DNA of 64,000 nt from Cupriavidus agavae (lineage in GTDB: Bacteria > Pseudomonadota > Gammaproteobacteria > Burkholderiales > Burkholderiaceae), in NCBI RefSeq assembly GCF_004217045.1, contig NZ_SGXM01000004.1, forward strand, positions 62,001 through 126,000, written 5' to 3'. Positions within the stretch are counted from its first letter, which is position 1; each line of letters opens with the position of its first letter. Of the stretch, positions 53,720 to 61,684 are shown piece after piece. Position numbers and translations under genes: made by a program. The notes beneath the pieces are model-generated. The model ran no database searches. It was not told where the DNA came from and was given only the letters and a program-made list of their open reading frames with translations.

Positions 53720-53986
53720 ATGACCTGGAACCTGCTGATCGAATCGGACTGCATCCCCGTGGCGCTGCGCGCCGGGGCGCGTATCACCTGCCGCGCGGGG
53801 AGCCTGTGGGTGACCGTGGAGCACGCGCAGGCGCGACGCTCCGAGGACATCGTGCTGCTGGCCGGGCAAAGCCACCCCGTGAGCGAGAGCACCACGTACT
53901 TCCTCAGTGCGCTGCGCGGCGCCGGGGCGGCGCAATGCCAGATCAGCGGCCCCCTGGAGGGCCGGCTGGCGCTGCGCCTGGCCTGA
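53720..53986 (+). CDS. DUF2917 protein
   Basis: The 88-aa cytoplasmic protein is of the DUF2917 size and pattern. It begins MTWNLLIESDCIPVALRAG, then RITCRAGSLWVTVEHAQ, then a hydrophobic SEDIVLLAGQSH segment, as in this beta-rich family of unknown role. GGAG lies before the ATG. Its last 44 bases overlap the 3' end of the convergent LysR gene, so the two messages are complementary at their ends. The neighbouring LysR is a common partner of DUF2917 genes. Confidence 0.85.
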   Translation: MTWNLLIESDCIPVALRAGARITCRAGSLWVTVEHAQARRSEDIVLLAGQSHPVSESTTYFLSALRGAGAAQCQISGPLEGRLALRLA

Positions 53987-54884
53987 CCCGGGCCGCCTCC
54001 TCGCGAATCCAGGCGGCCACGTGCCGCACATCGTCGCGTGGCTGTTCGGTGGCATGGATCAGCCAATAGGCATTGGGGCTCGGCATGGCGGCGCCGGCCG
54101 TGGTCAGCACGTGCAGTTGGCCGCCCGCCAGCAGGGGCTCGATCAGTTCGAGCCGCCCCAGCGCCACGCCCTGGCCGGCCAGCGCCGCGTGGATGACCTG
54201 ATCGTACTGGTTGAAGCGCAGGATGCCGCGCCGCGCGGCCTGCCGGTAGCCGTGGGCGCTGAGCCAGTTGCGCCAGCCCAGCCAGGGGCGCGGATCGTCC
54301 AGTTCGAGCAGCGGCAGCCCGGCCAGCGCCTCGGCCGACGCCACCGCCTGCGCGCCCAGCGACGGATTGGCGACCGGCGCGATGGTTTCGTCGAACAGCC
54401 GCTCGGCGTGCGGCGGGGCGGCCGAGGCCGGGCAGTAGCGGATGGCCAGGTCGATGCCGTCGGCGCGCAGGTCGCTGATCGCGTTGCTGGCCGAGAGCCG
54501 CACGTCGAGCCGCGGAAACTGGCGCTGCAGGCTGCCCAGCCTCGGCAGCAGCCACAGGCCCGCCACGCCGATGCTGGCCGTCACGGTGACGGGCCGGCGC
54601 CCGTCGCGCTTGCGGATCTCGCCGGCCACGTCCTGCAACTGCTGCACGGCGCCATCGGCGCTGCGAAACAGCCGCTCGCCCTCGGGCGTGAAGGCGACCC
54701 CGCGATGCTGGCGCACGAACAGGCGCACCCGCAGATGATCTTCGAGCGCGCGGATCTGGCGGCTGACCGCCGATTGCGTCAGGCACAGGTCGTCGGCGGC
54801 CTGCGTGATGCTCATGCGGCGCCCCACGGCGACAAAGCCCTTCAGCAGGTCGAGCGGAAACAGTTGGGCGAGCGGCACGGTCAT
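53943..54884 (-). CDS. LysR-family regulator, GcvA-like
   Basis: The 313-aa regulator has an N-terminal winged helix-turn-helix (SITQAADDLCLTQSAVSRQI) and a substrate-binding domain (about 95-300). Regions such as ADGIDLAIRYCP and FNQYDQVIHAALAGQGVALG are of the GcvA type. The coinducer is unknown. ATG 54882-54884 is used; an in-frame start 39 bases upstream is possible but has no better ribosome site. The gene is divergent from the MFS transporter at 55052, 167 bases away, a standard LysR target layout. Its 3' end overlaps the DUF2917 gene by 44 bases. Confidence 0.92.
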   Translation of the reverse strand: MTVPLAQLFPLDLLKGFVAVGRRMSITQAADDLCLTQSAVSRQIRALEDHLRVRLFVRQHRGVAFTPEGERLFRSADGAVQQLQDVAGEIRKRDGRRPVTVTASIGVAGLWLLPRLGSLQRQFPRLDVRLSASNAISDLRADGIDLAIRYCPASAAPPHAERLFDETIAPVANPSLGAQAVASAEALAGLPLLELDDPRPWLGWRNWLSAHGYRQAARRGILRFNQYDQVIHAALAGQGVALGRLELIEPLLAGGQLHVLTTAGAAMPSPNAYWLIHATEQPRDDVRHVAAWIREEAARVRPGAAPAGPPGGR

Positions 54885-55051
54885 GGGGATGCGGGGTGGA
54901 GCGTGGCAGGACGAGGCGTTCATTACAGCACGGAACCGGGCGGCCAGCCATGCGCAGCGGGAATGTCAGAAGGCTCCAAATGTCGGTTGAGCAAGGCACC
55001 CCGATCACCTGAAATAGTCCCATCCCGACTCTTCCCCCCGGAGCGCCCGCC

Positions 55052-56317
55052 ATGTCCGTCGAGACTGTCAGCCCCCCTTCCGTCGCCGCCGCCGCGCCAT
55101 GGTGGCGCGCTACCGCATTCCTGCTGCTGGCCGCCGGCCTGATGCTGGGCCTGGCGCTGGGCGTGCGCCATGTGCAGGGGCTGTTCCTGCTGCCGATTGC
55201 CGCCGAGCGTGGCTGGACGCGCGACACGGTGGCCTTCGCCATGGCCGTGCAGAACCTGATCTGGGGCATCGCCCAGCCGTTCATGGGGATGGTGGCCGAC
55301 CGGCTGGGCTCGTGGAAGGCGATGCTGGCCGGCGTGGTGCTATACGCGGCGGGGCTGGCCGGCATGGCGCTGGCGTCGTCGCACCTCGGCTTCGTGGCGA
55401 TGGCCGGGGTCTGCATCGGCATCGCCCAGTCAGGCACCACGTTCGGCGTGGTCTATGGCGCGCTCAGCCGCATGGTGCCGCCGGCGCAACGCAGCCGGAT
55501 CCTGGGGATGGCCGGTGCGCTGGGCGGTGTCGGCCAGTTCCTGATGGTGCCGGCCGCGCAGGCGCTGCTCTCGGGCGTGGGCTGGCAACAGGCGCTGCTG
55601 GTGTTCGCGGCGGCCATGGCGGTGCTGCTGCCGTTTGCGCTGCCGTTCCGCGACCTGGCCCCGGCAGGGGCGGGCGGGACAGTGGCGGCCGCCGACGGCC
55701 AGCCGCTCGGTGCCGCCATCCGCGAGGCGTTCGCCCATCGGGGCTTCTGGCTGCTGAACTTCGGCTTCCTGGCGTGCGGCTTCCAACTGGCGTTCATCGC
55801 CAACCACCTGCCGGCCTATCTGCGCGACAAGGGCCTGGCGCCCCGGGACGCGATGGTGGCGCTGGCCGTGATCGCGCTGGCCAACATTGCCGGCACCTAC
55901 GTGTTTGGCTGGCTCGGCGGGCGGCATCCGCGCAAGTACCTGCTGGCCGGCATCTACCTGGCGCGCACCTCGGCCATGGCGCTGTTCGTGCTGCTGCCGC
56001 TGGGCGCGCCCACGCTGTACGGGTTTGCCGCCGTGATGGGCTTCCTGTGGCTCGGCACGGTGCCGCTGACCAGCGGCATCGTCTCGCAGGTGTTTGGCGT
56101 GCGGTACATCACCACGCTGTTCGGCTTCGTGTTCTTCGGCCATCAGCTCGGCTCGTTCCTGGGCGTCTGGCTGGGCGGGCTGGTATTCGAACTGACACGT
56201 TCCTATGATCCGGTGTGGATGGGTGCGATGGCGCTGGGCGTGGTGGCCGCGGCGCTGCACTGGCCCATCGACGACCGCGAAGTCGTGCGCGGCCCGTGGC
56301 GGGCGGCGCGCGGCTGA
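55052..56317 (+). CDS. MFS transporter, OxlT/YnfM-like group
   Basis: The 421-aa protein has 12 helices. The first helix and loop (LGVRHVQGLFLLPIAAERGWT, with DTVAFAMAVQNLIWGIAQP) are typical of the monocarboxylate/oxalate-formate antiporter-like MFS group. A second half has a similar fold with GWLGGRHPRKYLL. The substrate is not known, but the divergent LysR regulator suggests an inducible organic acid. GGAG lies eight bases before the ATG. The lipoprotein gene follows 94 bases later with its own ribosome site. Confidence 0.9.
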   Translation: MSVETVSPPSVAAAAPWWRATAFLLLAAGLMLGLALGVRHVQGLFLLPIAAERGWTRDTVAFAMAVQNLIWGIAQPFMGMVADRLGSWKAMLAGVVLYAAGLAGMALASSHLGFVAMAGVCIGIAQSGTTFGVVYGALSRMVPPAQRSRILGMAGALGGVGQFLMVPAAQALLSGVGWQQALLVFAAAMAVLLPFALPFRDLAPAGAGGTVAAADGQPLGAAIREAFAHRGFWLLNFGFLACGFQLAFIANHLPAYLRDKGLAPRDAMVALAVIALANIAGTYVFGWLGGRHPRKYLLAGIYLARTSAMALFVLLPLGAPTLYGFAAVMGFLWLGTVPLTSGIVSQVFGVRYITTLFGFVFFGHQLGSFLGVWLGGLVFELTRSYDPVWMGAMALGVVAAALHWPIDDREVVRGPWRAARG

Positions 56318-56411
56318 GGCGGGCCGCCGGCTGGCAGGGTGCCGCGAGTGGTGTAAGCTCCCCGCGAAGGCGTCGCGCCCGCGCGGCGCGAACCATTACG
56401 GAGGCCCAGCC

Positions 56412-56939
56412 ATGTCAATCCGCTTTCCCACCTGGATACCCACCTGGACCGGCGCCGTCGCCCTTGCCCTCGCACTCGGCGGCTGCGCCTCGCTGCTGCC
56501 CGAGGACACCGCCCGCAAGCTGATGGGCAGTCCGCAGGCCACGGTGCGCGACACGTTCGGCGCCCCCACCGAGACCTACCAGCTTGCCGATGGCACGCAG
56601 CGCTGGATCTACTCGAAGCAGCCCTATGGCTTCGAGGTCTACGCGGCCGATTTCGACGCCAGCGGCCGGCTCACCAACTACCGCCAGATGCTGACCGAGA
56701 GCGAGATCTACACCGCCCGGCCCGGCGTCTGGACCAAGCAGGACGTGCTGCAGCGCTGGGGCGCGCCGCGCGAACCGATCCAGTATTACTCGCTGATGAA
56801 GCGCGAGGCGTGGTCGTACCGGATGTACCTGCCCGGCTACGTGCCGGCGCATTTCAGCATCTATTTCGACGATAACGGCGTGCTCGACCGCACCATGATC
56901 ATCCAGGACATGCGCGGCGCCGACCGCAGCCGGCGCTGA
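56412..56939 (+). CDS. SmpA/OmlA-like small lipoprotein
   Basis: The 175-aa protein has a signal peptide with lipobox ALGGC (Cys near residue 25). The mature part holds two repeats of about 60 residues in which GxP follows a short helix: the first with RDTFGAPTETYQLADGTQ and the second with LQRWGAPREPIQYY. This alpha-beta repeat resembles the SmpA/OmlA domain found in BamE and related envelope lipoproteins, doubled here. The ribosome site is ideal: GGAGG seven bases before ATG. Probable outer-membrane or periplasmic site. The exact role is unknown. Confidence 0.85.
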   Translation: MSIRFPTWIPTWTGAVALALALGGCASLLPEDTARKLMGSPQATVRDTFGAPTETYQLADGTQRWIYSKQPYGFEVYAADFDASGRLTNYRQMLTESEIYTARPGVWTKQDVLQRWGAPREPIQYYSLMKREAWSYRMYLPGYVPAHFSIYFDDNGVLDRTMIIQDMRGADRSRR

Positions 56940-56977
56940 CACGCCGCGCCCGCGCCGGGGCCTTCGCCACGGGGGCC

Positions 56978-56983
56978 TATAAT
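56978..56983 (+). promoter_or_regulatory. Perfect -10 box TATAAT before the cyclase gene
   Basis: TATAAT lies 80 bases before the ATG at 57064. No convincing -35 hexamer is visible, so it may work as an extended or activator-dependent promoter. Confidence 0.35.
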
Positions 56984-57063
56984 GGGTCGCCCTGCCAGGC
57001 CGCCGTCCGCGCATCTGCGCCAGGAGGCCGGGCGCGCCTGCATCCGTCCCGGCCTTCTTCGTC

Positions 57064-58641
57064 ATGCCCTCGTATCCTCTCGTCCTTTGCCTGACCATTG
57101 CAGTCGTCTGCAGTGTGGGCATGGCCATCGCCGCGTGGCCGCGGCGCGACGATCCCACCGTCCGGGCCTTCCTGGTGCTCGCGGGCGGCGTGGCCATCTG
57201 GAGCGGCGGCCGGCTGCTGGAGATCAGCGAGACCGGGCTCGAAGGGCGCATCTTCTGGGCCAAGTTCCAGTACGCGGGTATCGTGGCCGTGCCGATCGGC
57301 TGGCTCGTGGCGATGATCCACCTGAGCCGCCCGCGCTTCGTGGTGCCGTGGTCGGCGCTCTCGGTGCCCGTGTTCGCGGCGGTGGCCACGCTGGTGCTGG
57401 TCTTCACCAACGAGCGGCACCACCTGATCTGGACCTCGATCGAACTGATGCCGCCCGGCGTCTCGCCCGGTGCGGTGTTCCATCACGGCGTGGGCTACAC
57501 GGCCGTGGCGGCGTGGACCTACGCGCTGCTGGCGCTGAGCATGTACTTCCTGGCCACCGCGCAGGTGCCCAACGCCGCGTTGTCGGCGCGCGGGCGCGCG
57601 GTGCTGATGGGCGGCCTGTTCCTGCCGCTGCTGACGCATATTGCCTACCTGTACCGCTGGACCGGCCCGCTGGGCGGCGATCTCACGCCCGCCACGTTCT
57701 CGCTGATGACCGTGCTGGTCTGGTTCTGCGCGCTGCGCACGCATCTGGAGGACATCGGCCATTACGCCCGGCTGCGCGTGTTCGACACCATCCGCGAGGG
57801 CTGCGTGATCATCGGCGCCGAGGGGCGCGTGGTGGAGTTCAACCCGGCCGCGATCCGGCTGCTGCCGGACCTGCGCCGGGGCCAGTTGCCCCCGCCCCAA
57901 TGGAACGCGGCGCTGGATGCCCCCGGCGCGACGCCGCACTACATTCCCGACGGCGCCCAGTACGAGCTTGCCGTGGAGCCGGTCAGCCGCATGGACGGCA
58001 AGCCGATCGGGCTGCTGGTCTTCCTGCGCGACGTGAGCCGCTACCAGTCGCGCGAGCTGGCGCTGACCGCCCAGCTTGGCGAGACGGCGCAGCAACTCTC
58101 GCGGGTGCAGGCCGACCTCGACATCGACGCGCTGACCGGCATCCCGAACCGGCGCTATTTCCAGCGCGAGTCGCAGGCGGCGGTCACGCGGGCCCATGAA
58201 CGCGGCGAGGAACTGGGCCTGCTGATCCTCGACGTGGACCTGTTCAAGCAGTTCAACGACCTGTACGGCCACCCCGTGGGCGACGAATGCCTGCGCCAGG
58301 TGGCAGGCGCGCTGCGTGCGGTGTTGCGCGGGCCCCAGTTCTGCGCCCGGCTGGGCGGCGAGGAATTCGCCGTGGTGCTGCCCGATTCGAGCATGGAGCA
58401 GACACGCGGCATCGCCCGCGAGATGGTGGCGGCGGTGCGCGACCTGGCCATCGTGCACAACGGCACGCCGGTGCAGCCCTACGTGACGATCAGCGTCGGC
58501 GCGGTCTGCGCGCTGCCCGAGGCGCCCCGGCTGGAACCGCTGCTGCACCGGGCCGACAGTGCGATGTACCGCGCCAAACGCGCCGGCCGCAACCGCTACG
58601 TGCTCGACGGCAGCCTGTACCTCGGCGTGCAGAACAGTTGA
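57064..58641 (+). CDS. 7TM-PAS-GGDEF diguanylate cyclase
   Basis: The 525-aa protein has seven or eight N-terminal membrane helices (about 4-225), as in the histidine-kinase N-terminal 7TM domain family. A PAS-like region (about 240-340, VIIGAEGRVVEFNPAAIRLL) and a coiled helix (AQQLSRVQADLDIDALTG) lead to a GGDEF domain (about 355-515). The active-site variant is GGEEF, which is still active in many cyclases; the metal Asp is in LDVDLFKQFND. There is no RxxD site five residues before. A signal from the membrane or periplasm probably controls c-di-GMP. The tRNA-Leu promoter starts only 25 bases after the stop. Confidence 0.92.
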   Translation: MPSYPLVLCLTIAVVCSVGMAIAAWPRRDDPTVRAFLVLAGGVAIWSGGRLLEISETGLEGRIFWAKFQYAGIVAVPIGWLVAMIHLSRPRFVVPWSALSVPVFAAVATLVLVFTNERHHLIWTSIELMPPGVSPGAVFHHGVGYTAVAAWTYALLALSMYFLATAQVPNAALSARGRAVLMGGLFLPLLTHIAYLYRWTGPLGGDLTPATFSLMTVLVWFCALRTHLEDIGHYARLRVFDTIREGCVIIGAEGRVVEFNPAAIRLLPDLRRGQLPPPQWNAALDAPGATPHYIPDGAQYELAVEPVSRMDGKPIGLLVFLRDVSRYQSRELALTAQLGETAQQLSRVQADLDIDALTGIPNRRYFQRESQAAVTRAHERGEELGLLILDVDLFKQFNDLYGHPVGDECLRQVAGALRAVLRGPQFCARLGGEEFAVVLPDSSMEQTRGIAREMVAAVRDLAIVHNGTPVQPYVTISVGAVCALPEAPRLEPLLHRADSAMYRAKRAGRNRYVLDGSLYLGVQNS

Positions 58642-58665
58642 TTGCAACAATCGTGTGAAAAGGGC

Positions 58666-58693
58666 TTGCAAATTGCCAAGGCTTCTGTAGAAT
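58666..58693 (+). promoter_or_regulatory. Promoter of tRNA-Leu
   Basis: TTGCAA (58666-58671), a 16-base spacer and TAGAAT (58688-58693) lie about 40 bases before the tRNA. A GC-rich discriminator (CGCGGCTCGCG) follows, as is usual for stringently controlled tRNA promoters. Confidence 0.6.
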
Positions 58694-58731
58694 TCGCGGC
58701 TCGCGTCGCAGCAGCAATGCAGCGAAACGAA

Positions 58732-58818
58732 GCCCAGATGGCGGAATTGGTAGACGCACTAGGTTCAGGTCCTAGCGGTGGCAACACTGTGGAGGTTCGA
58801 GTCCTCTTCTGGGCACCA
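58732..58818 (+). tRNA. tRNA-Leu(CAG)
   Basis: The 87-base sequence folds as a class II tRNA. The acceptor arms are GCCCAGA and TCTGGGC, the anticodon arm is CTAGG-TTCAGGT-CCTAG with anticodon CAG (reading CUG), and a long variable arm follows. The T-arm is GGAGG-TTCGAGT-CCTC and CCA is encoded at 58816-58818. Leu is the expected amino acid. A GCAA-loop terminator follows six bases later. The 3' end is duplicated 153 bases downstream. Confidence 0.95.
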
Positions 58819-58823
58819 ATTCG

Positions 58824-58856
58824 AAGGCCCCGCTCGCAAGAGCGGGGCCTTTTCAT
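58824..58856 (+). terminator. Terminator of tRNA-Leu
   Basis: A 12-bp perfect stem (58824-58835 with 58840-58851) with a GCAA loop is followed by TT and CATTTGT. The same hairpin occurs again 153 bases later. Confidence 0.85.
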
Positions 58857-58976
58857 TTGTACGCCCAGAAAGGGCAGTCCCTGCGGACTGCCCGGGGGAC
58901 TCGAACGGATTGCGCTTGCCAGCGCAATCCCGGGGTCGCGCATGGGTGACCGAGTCCTCTTCTGGGCACCAATTCG

Positions 58977-59009
58977 AAGGCCCCGCTCGCAAGAGCGGGG
59001 CCTTTTCAT
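58977..59009 (+). terminator. Second, duplicated copy of the tRNA-Leu terminator
   Basis: Identical 12-bp stem with GCAA loop and TTTT tail. It may catch read-through, or act as a barrier to the convergent cytochrome b561 gene ending at 59043. Confidence 0.75.
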
Positions 59010-59042
59010 TTGTACGCCGAGAAAGGGGATGCGCTGGCCCTG

Positions 59043-59603
59043 TCAAACGCCGTCGCGCCCCCGTCTGCGCTTCCGCCCGCTGACCATCGCCCCCACCAGG
59101 TTCTCCCGCAGCTTGACGCTCATCACAACGGCTGCGATCACATGCACGATGACCAGCCCGAGCAGCGTGTTGGACATCCAGCGGTGGATGTCGATGGGCC
59201 AGTCCTCACCCCAGAACGGGTCGAGCCGCGACATCCAGCCGGTCACGGCCAGCCCCAGGATCAGCGCCCACATCGCCAGCATCATCACGGCGCCGAGCGG
59301 CGTGTGGCTGAGGTGGCGCGGCGCGCGTCCCCGCAGCAGCGTGCGGGCGTACAGCAGCACGCCGGCCGGGCGCGGCAACCATGCGCCGAACCGCGCGTGC
59401 TCGGTGCCGATGAATCCCCAGAGAATCCGGAACAGCACGAGCCCGGCGGCCACATAGCCCACCACCCGGTGCACCCGGTCACCCGAATCGTCGACGATGT
59501 CGTAGCAGACCATGGCCGCCACGCTCCAGTGCGTGAGGCGGACGGCCAGGTCCCAGACCAGCGTCGAGTCGGACGCCTCGACCCGGTCAGCGGGCGTGGC
59601 CAC
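59043..59603 (-). CDS. Cytochrome b561 family protein
   Basis: The 186-aa inner-membrane protein has four helices with the paired histidines expected for b-type hemes: His in VRLTHWSVAAM, in VHRVVGYVAAG, and HRWMSNTLLGLVIVHVIAAV. It matches the cytochrome b561 / Ni-Fe-hydrogenase b-type family. It would pass electrons between quinone and a periplasmic partner. The gene begins three bases after the stop of a PepSY protein on the same strand, a common pairing, so the two are probably one operon. The C-terminus is very basic (GRKRRRGRDG). Confidence 0.92.
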   Translation of the reverse strand: MATPADRVEASDSTLVWDLAVRLTHWSVAAMVCYDIVDDSGDRVHRVVGYVAAGLVLFRILWGFIGTEHARFGAWLPRPAGVLLYARTLLRGRAPRHLSHTPLGAVMMLAMWALILGLAVTGWMSRLDPFWGEDWPIDIHRWMSNTLLGLVIVHVIAAVVMSVKLRENLVGAMVSGRKRRRGRDGV

Positions 59604-59606
59604 GGC

Positions 59607-59873
59607 TTACTTCTCGATTTCCGACTTGACGATGTCCAGCGTCTTGGTATCGAAGTAGATCTCGGCCTTCTTGCCGTCCTTGGTGGTGCCGTAGATCTCG
59701 TAGCAATTGCCGTCGACCTTGAACTTCTTGATGTTGTAGCCCTGCGCGGCGATCTTCGCCTTGGCGTCGGCTTCCGGCATCCATTCGGACTTCGGATGTT
59801 TGTCGCAATTGGCCCCTGCGAAGGCGGCGGTCGAGAACAGGCTGGCAATGGCGAAGGCGGCAACGCGGTACAT
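59607..59873 (-). CDS. PepSY-domain periplasmic protein
   Basis: The 88-aa protein has a signal peptide (1-19, ending AFAG) and one PepSY-like domain (about 31-88) with EADAKAKIAAQGYNIKKFK, then a Cys-containing strand (DGNCYEIYG) and a beta hairpin (KKAEIYFDTKTLDIVKS). Two cysteines (positions near 23 and 57) could form a disulfide. Small PepSY proteins of this kind are commonly encoded with cytochrome b561, as here, and may tune it. AAGGAGAG lies before the ATG. Its upstream region holds three 11-base-spaced direct repeats, typical of OmpR-type regulators. Confidence 0.9.
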   Translation of the reverse strand: MYRVAAFAIASLFSTAAFAGANCDKHPKSEWMPEADAKAKIAAQGYNIKKFKVDGNCYEIYGTTKDGKKAEIYFDTKTLDIVKSEIEK

Positions 59874-59999
59874 GGGGCTCTCCTTCCAGAAATACCCTTT
59901 CGGGTGATGTTAGGCATCGTAGGACGCGTGATGCCTTATTTCCCATGATCGATTCCCCCGATGCCTCGGGCGGGTCGGAAGCGCCACTTCGTATCGGGG

Positions 60000-60029
60000 A
60001 TGTCACCCGTTTGTCATGCTCTTGTAATG
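60000..60029 (-). promoter_or_regulatory. Three 11-bp-spaced direct repeats upstream of the PepSY gene
   Basis: TTGTCATG (60011-60018) and TTGTAATG (60022-60029) are 11 bases apart and share 7 of 8 bases. A weaker third unit, ATGTCACC (60000-60007), precedes them at the same spacing. OmpR/QseB-type response regulators bind such direct repeats on one face of the helix. They lie 127 bases upstream of the PepSY gene. Confidence 0.5.
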
Positions 60030-60129
60030 TCCCTACGTTGAGCGTGGACTTCAGCATTGTTCGTAGTGTGGGACAATCGCCCGCCGGGTACGGGTTTTCC
60101 CGGAGAAGATTTCGAAAAAAGGGTGTCAG

Positions 60130-61122
60130 ATGAAGACGATCGACTGGAAGGACTGGGAAATCTTCTGCCGCGTGGTGGAAGGCGGCGGCTTCACGCAGGG
60201 GGCGGAGCTGGCGGAAGTCCCGAAGTCGTCGGCCAGCGCCGCCGTGGCGCGGCTCGAAGGGCAGTTGGGCGCACGTCTGTTCGAGCGCACCACGCGCCGC
60301 GTGCGCGTGACGCAGCGCGGCCAGCAACTTTATGAACGTGTGGCGCCGCTGTTCGGCGCGCTGCGCGAGGTCAGCGCCGAGGCCGCTTCGTTCAGCGACG
60401 AGGTGGGCGGCACGATCAAGATCGCCACGCCCTACGAGGTGGGCTCACAGCATCTGTCGCCCACGCTGAATCGTCTGCTCAAGCAGCATCCGTCCCTGCG
60501 CGTGCAGCTCGATGTCAGCTGGGACCAGCCCGACCTGATCCGCCATGGCTACGACCTGGCCTTCGTGATGACGGACACTAACCTGAGCGACAGCTCGTTC
60601 GCCAGCAAGCGCGTGGTGCTGATCGAGCGCGCATTCTATGCCGCGCCGTCGCTGATCCGCGAACGCGGCCTGCCGCGTACACCGCAGGACCTGCAGGGCT
60701 GGCCGACGGTCGGCAATCTCGACGACACGCACTGGGAGTTCCTGCGCGACCGCGTGGAGACGTTTTCGATGGATGTGGAGCCGCGCATCTGCACCCACAA
60801 TGCCGAGGTGCGGCTCAAGGCGGCGGTGGACGGCCTGGGCGTGACGCGCCTCTCGCCGCGCTTCGTTCACGAGCAACTGCTCCAGGGGCAACTGGTGCGC
60901 GTGCTGCCCGGCTACGCGTCGTCGCCGTTGAAGGTCTACGTGCTGATGCCGGCGCGCAAGCTGATGCCGGCCAGCGTCCGGGCGTTCCTCAACGCGCTGG
61001 AAGAGACGCTGGGCGTGCCGGAATCGGCCCGCCACCCGGGCTTGCGCCCCGCCGGCGCCGGCGCGGAACCGGCCCTGCTGGCCGACGCCGATGCCGAGCC
61101 GGCCGTGCTCACGCTCAACTAG
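60130..61122 (+). CDS. LysR-family regulator
   Basis: The 330-aa protein has a DNA-binding domain at about residues 8-68 (EVPKSSASAAVARLEGQLG is the recognition region) and a substrate-binding domain (about 92-300). The C-terminal tail of about 30 residues is Ala/Glu-rich and not conserved. The group resembles the DsdC/AaeR-like or CrgA-like LysR regulators; the ligand is unknown. The nearby divergent gene pair is PepSY-cytochrome b561, 256 bases to the left, but their promoter looks like an OmpR-type site. A convergent acidic protein follows 17 bases after the stop. Confidence 0.9.
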   Translation: MKTIDWKDWEIFCRVVEGGGFTQGAELAEVPKSSASAAVARLEGQLGARLFERTTRRVRVTQRGQQLYERVAPLFGALREVSAEAASFSDEVGGTIKIATPYEVGSQHLSPTLNRLLKQHPSLRVQLDVSWDQPDLIRHGYDLAFVMTDTNLSDSSFASKRVVLIERAFYAAPSLIRERGLPRTPQDLQGWPTVGNLDDTHWEFLRDRVETFSMDVEPRICTHNAEVRLKAAVDGLGVTRLSPRFVHEQLLQGQLVRVLPGYASSPLKVYVLMPARKLMPASVRAFLNALEETLGVPESARHPGLRPAGAGAEPALLADADAEPAVLTLN

Positions 61123-61139
61123 CGCCGGCGCGCCGGGCT

Positions 61140-61646
61140 TCAGTAAGGCTGGTCGCCGGAGCGCACGTCCAGCGCGAGGGTTTCGGCGATTTCGAGCAGC
61201 TCGTCGTCGTCCTCGCTGCGCGTGATCCAGCCTGCGTAGGCGTCGCCGCCGGTGTCCCAGTTCCATAGCGTGTAGCCGGCCACGCGCAGCTGGTCCGTGA
61301 CTTTCTCCATCAGCTCGGGCACGCTGGTCCCCTCGACGAAATCCTCGTCCTCGGTATCGTCGGTGCCCCAGTCGAGCTCGATGTCGATGCGCTCGCAGAG
61401 CTGGTTCAGGCAGCCGATGAACGACTCCACATCCTTCCAGTCGACATAGAAGCCGGCTTCCCAGTCGATGACCTCCTTGATCTGGTAGAGCAGGGCGTCG
61501 CCGTCGGCCTCGTCTTCCTCGGCATCCTCCAGCGCTTCCTCGAACAAGGCGAGGTGGCGGCTGGTCTGCTGCGTATCGCCGAGATTGATCAGCGCGAACA
61601 GGCGGCTTACTGCGTCCTGCGCGTCGTCTTCCAGTTCAATTGCCAT
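61140..61646 (-). CDS. Acidic DUF6630-like hypothetical protein
   Basis: The 168-aa protein is strongly acidic with several Asp/Glu runs (DAEEDEADGDALL, DWGTDDTEDEDFVEG). It is soluble and mostly helical, with a conserved-looking middle GFYVDWKDVESFIGCLNQLCER and a C-terminal YTLWNWDTGGDAYAGWI. This resembles a family of unknown proteobacterial proteins, probably DUF6630, but I am not certain. AAGGAG lies nine bases before ATG. The gene sits just upstream of nothing obvious: ArsR is on the same strand, 38 bases before its start. Confidence 0.7.
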   Translation of the reverse strand: MAIELEDDAQDAVSRLFALINLGDTQQTSRHLALFEEALEDAEEDEADGDALLYQIKEVIDWEAGFYVDWKDVESFIGCLNQLCERIDIELDWGTDDTEDEDFVEGTSVPELMEKVTDQLRVAGYTLWNWDTGGDAYAGWITRSEDDDELLEIAETLALDVRSGDQPY

Positions 61647-61684
61647 GGGCTTTCTCCTTCGTGGCGCGTGTTTCGGATGCCATT

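Larger units (their letters stand above)
58798..59027. repeat. Direct duplication of tRNA 3' end plus terminator
   Basis: Positions 58798-58874 match 58951-59027 with one mismatch in 77 bases. The copied block starts in the T-loop of tRNA-Leu, contains the acceptor 3' strand and CCA, and includes the whole terminator. The 76-base spacer holds two perfect 9-bp hairpins in tandem (58872-58893 and 58907-58930). The second copy has no 5' tRNA half, so it is not a working gene. Confidence 0.85.

Noticed and set aside
58951-59027. A second tRNA-Leu gene
   Set aside because: Only the T-loop to CCA part is present; the 5' acceptor, D-arm and anticodon are missing, so it cannot fold as a tRNA.
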